A stretch of 22,952 nt of DNA. Source: an uncultured Oscillospiraceae bacterium. Its GTDB lineage: Bacteria; Bacillota; Clostridia; Oscillospirales; Acutalibacteraceae. The DNA is taken from NCBI GenBank assembly GCA_900540865.1, contig UQHH01000042.1, positions 1-22,952 of the forward strand, read 5' to 3'. The translations under genes were made by a program, and so were the position numbers. Positions 22,387 through 22,952 of the stretch are shown in pieces; position 1 is the stretch's first letter; each line of letters starts with the position of its first letter. The notes below the pieces were generated by a model. That model was not told the origin of the DNA and made no database searches. It saw only the letters and a list, made by a program, of their open reading frames with translations.

Positions 22387-22493
22387 GGAAAATCCCCCTT
22401 TCCTCCCAAAAGGGCTGTGGCTGGTTAGTAGTTGCTTTTTATGATAGTAAGGGGCGGCAGCACTTTAGGCTGTCGCTCCTTGACTGCCTAACT

Positions 22494-22568
22494 GCAAAAC
22501 CGGGCGGGGCTGTCAACGGCGGGCGAAGCCCGTTCATCTTGACCGTTGACTGGCTCGGCCGGGTTTGC
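22494..22568. repeat. Nested inverted repeats between sigma gene and cargo
   Basis: Three pairs nest around one centre region: GCAAAACCGGGC (22494-22505) with GGCCGGGTTTGC (22557-22568, two mismatches), GTCAACGG (22512-22519) with CCGTTGAC (22543-22550), and CGGGC-GAA-GCCCG (22520-22532). No T run follows, so it is not a typical terminator. It lies at a sharp change from GC-rich backbone to AT-rich cargo and may be a recombination or regulatory site. Confidence 0.5.
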
Positions 22569-22590
22569 TATTTATCCGGCAAACTTGAAT

Positions 22591-22952
22591 TTATTTTAAG
22601 CTATCACGTTTTACCTTTTTAAGCCTTACTATCATTACCATAGGAATTTCTTTATTGTTTTTGAAACATTCTTCATAAAATCCATCAATGACAAATCCAG
22701 CTCTGAAACAAAGGTTAAAAATATCTTGTATGGAACGATGATAATAAATCTGCTCCTCCGGCTGCCCTTCGATCGCTATATCATAGTAACTGTGCGGTGT
22801 CATATATTTTTCAGTCAATGTGATAAAACAAGGGTGCTGCGTTGCAAAGACAAAAATCCCGTTTTCCTCCAATAGTTCATAAACAGCCATAAAAAGCGGT
22901 TCAATATCCGTAATATCCATAATTGCCATATTAGAAACTGCTTTCGTAAAGG
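22591..22952 (-). CDS. Class I SAM-dependent methyltransferase, C-terminal part only
   Basis: The frame enters from the right edge and ends at 22591; about 120 codons are visible, including seven before the internal ATG at 22929. FTKAVSNMAIMDITDIEPLFMAVYELLEENGIFVFATQHPCF fits motifs IV to VI of Methyltransf_11-type enzymes, after the SAM-binding glycine loop, which must lie outside. TPHSYYDIAIEGQPEEQIYYHRSIQDIFNLCFRAGFVIDGFYEE matches the usual tail, in which a late strand helps to shape the substrate pocket. The substrate is unknown. Base composition is clearly more AT-rich than in the rest of the element, so the gene is likely cargo gained separately. A resistance or small-molecule role is possible but not supported by any visible motif. 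Confidence 0.85.
   Translation of the reverse strand, partial: FTKAVSNMAIMDITDIEPLFMAVYELLEENGIFVFATQHPCFITLTEKYMTPHSYYDIAIEGQPEEQIYYHRSIQDIFNLCFRAGFVIDGFYEECFKNNKEIPMVMIVRLKKVKRDSLK

Larger units (their letters stand above)
15290..22952. mobile_element. Tn4451/Tn1549-like integrative element, one end, runs off window
   Basis: A contiguous block of transfer, replication and recombination genes replaces chromosomal genes from here to the window edge: serine recombinase, TnpW, DnaC-like loader, RepA-like initiator, small cysteine protein, relaxase, MobC, HTH protein and sigma factor, all on the minus strand. TnpW and the large serine recombinase are known from Tn4451-type mobilizable transposons, and the sigma/HTH pair resembles Tn916 orf7/orf8. 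Genes overlap by 4 to 38 bases, as in a compact mobile unit. No VirB/TraG-type secretion genes are present in this part, so whether the element transfers itself or needs a helper cannot be decided. The left boundary is approximate; the right end is outside. Confidence 0.88.

Noticed and set aside
22494..22568. Intrinsic terminator of the methyltransferase gene
   Set aside because: Strong stems are present but neither strand has a T run directly after them, so I list it only as nested repeats.

Overview
The window looks like chromosomal DNA of a spore-forming Firmicute of class Clostridia, with moderate to high GC outside AT-rich spacers and a probable relation to Oscillospiraceae. The clues are strong AGGAGG-type ribosome binding sites, frequent TTG and GTG starts, an FMN-riboswitch ribU gene, a phi-LC3-type holin, a sporulation-like promoter, an LCP-family wall ligase and TarI/TarJ enzymes. 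The organism assignment is inference from gene content.

Layout. Positions 1-3800 hold small independent units: the start of a secreted protein with a structured leader (minus, cut by the window edge); a cysteine-rich, possibly spore-coat-related protein behind a sigma-K-like promoter; a lone holin; ribU with its FMN riboswitch and attenuator; and a YfbR-type nucleotidase. Positions 3800-12450 form a tight seven-gene plus-strand operon: YfhO-family membrane protein, PepV-type M20 dipeptidase, DUF975-like membrane protein, ExoA-like family 2 glycosyltransferase, LicD-family transferase, TarI and TarJ. TarJ and TarI make CDP-ribitol, LicD is a candidate user of it, the YfhO and glycosyltransferase genes suggest sugar decoration of a surface polymer, and the LCP protein that follows (12600-13718) is of the type that attaches such polymers to peptidoglycan.

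Convergent with this locus is a secA homologue (13829-about 15259, minus) that lacks roughly its first 370-380 residues. Its reading frame is lost next to a mobile element that fills the rest of the window (about 15290-22952) and leaves it. The element reads almost entirely on the minus strand: an overlapping sigma factor/HTH pair like Tn916 orf7/orf8, then mobC, MOBP-type relaxase, a small cysteine protein, RepA-like initiator, DnaC-like loader, TnpW and a large serine recombinase of the TnpX type. An AT-richer methyltransferase fragment at the right edge may be cargo. No type IV secretion genes are visible, so it could be a mobilizable transposon or one end of a conjugative element.

The most interesting non-coding signals are a pair of 18-bp palindromic iterons inside repA with a purine/pyrimidine repeat tract beside them (possible origin), a hairpin cluster with nic-like sequences just upstream of mobC (possible oriT), a recombinase promoter buried in a nested palindrome, and a kissing-loop-like leader RNA at the left edge.
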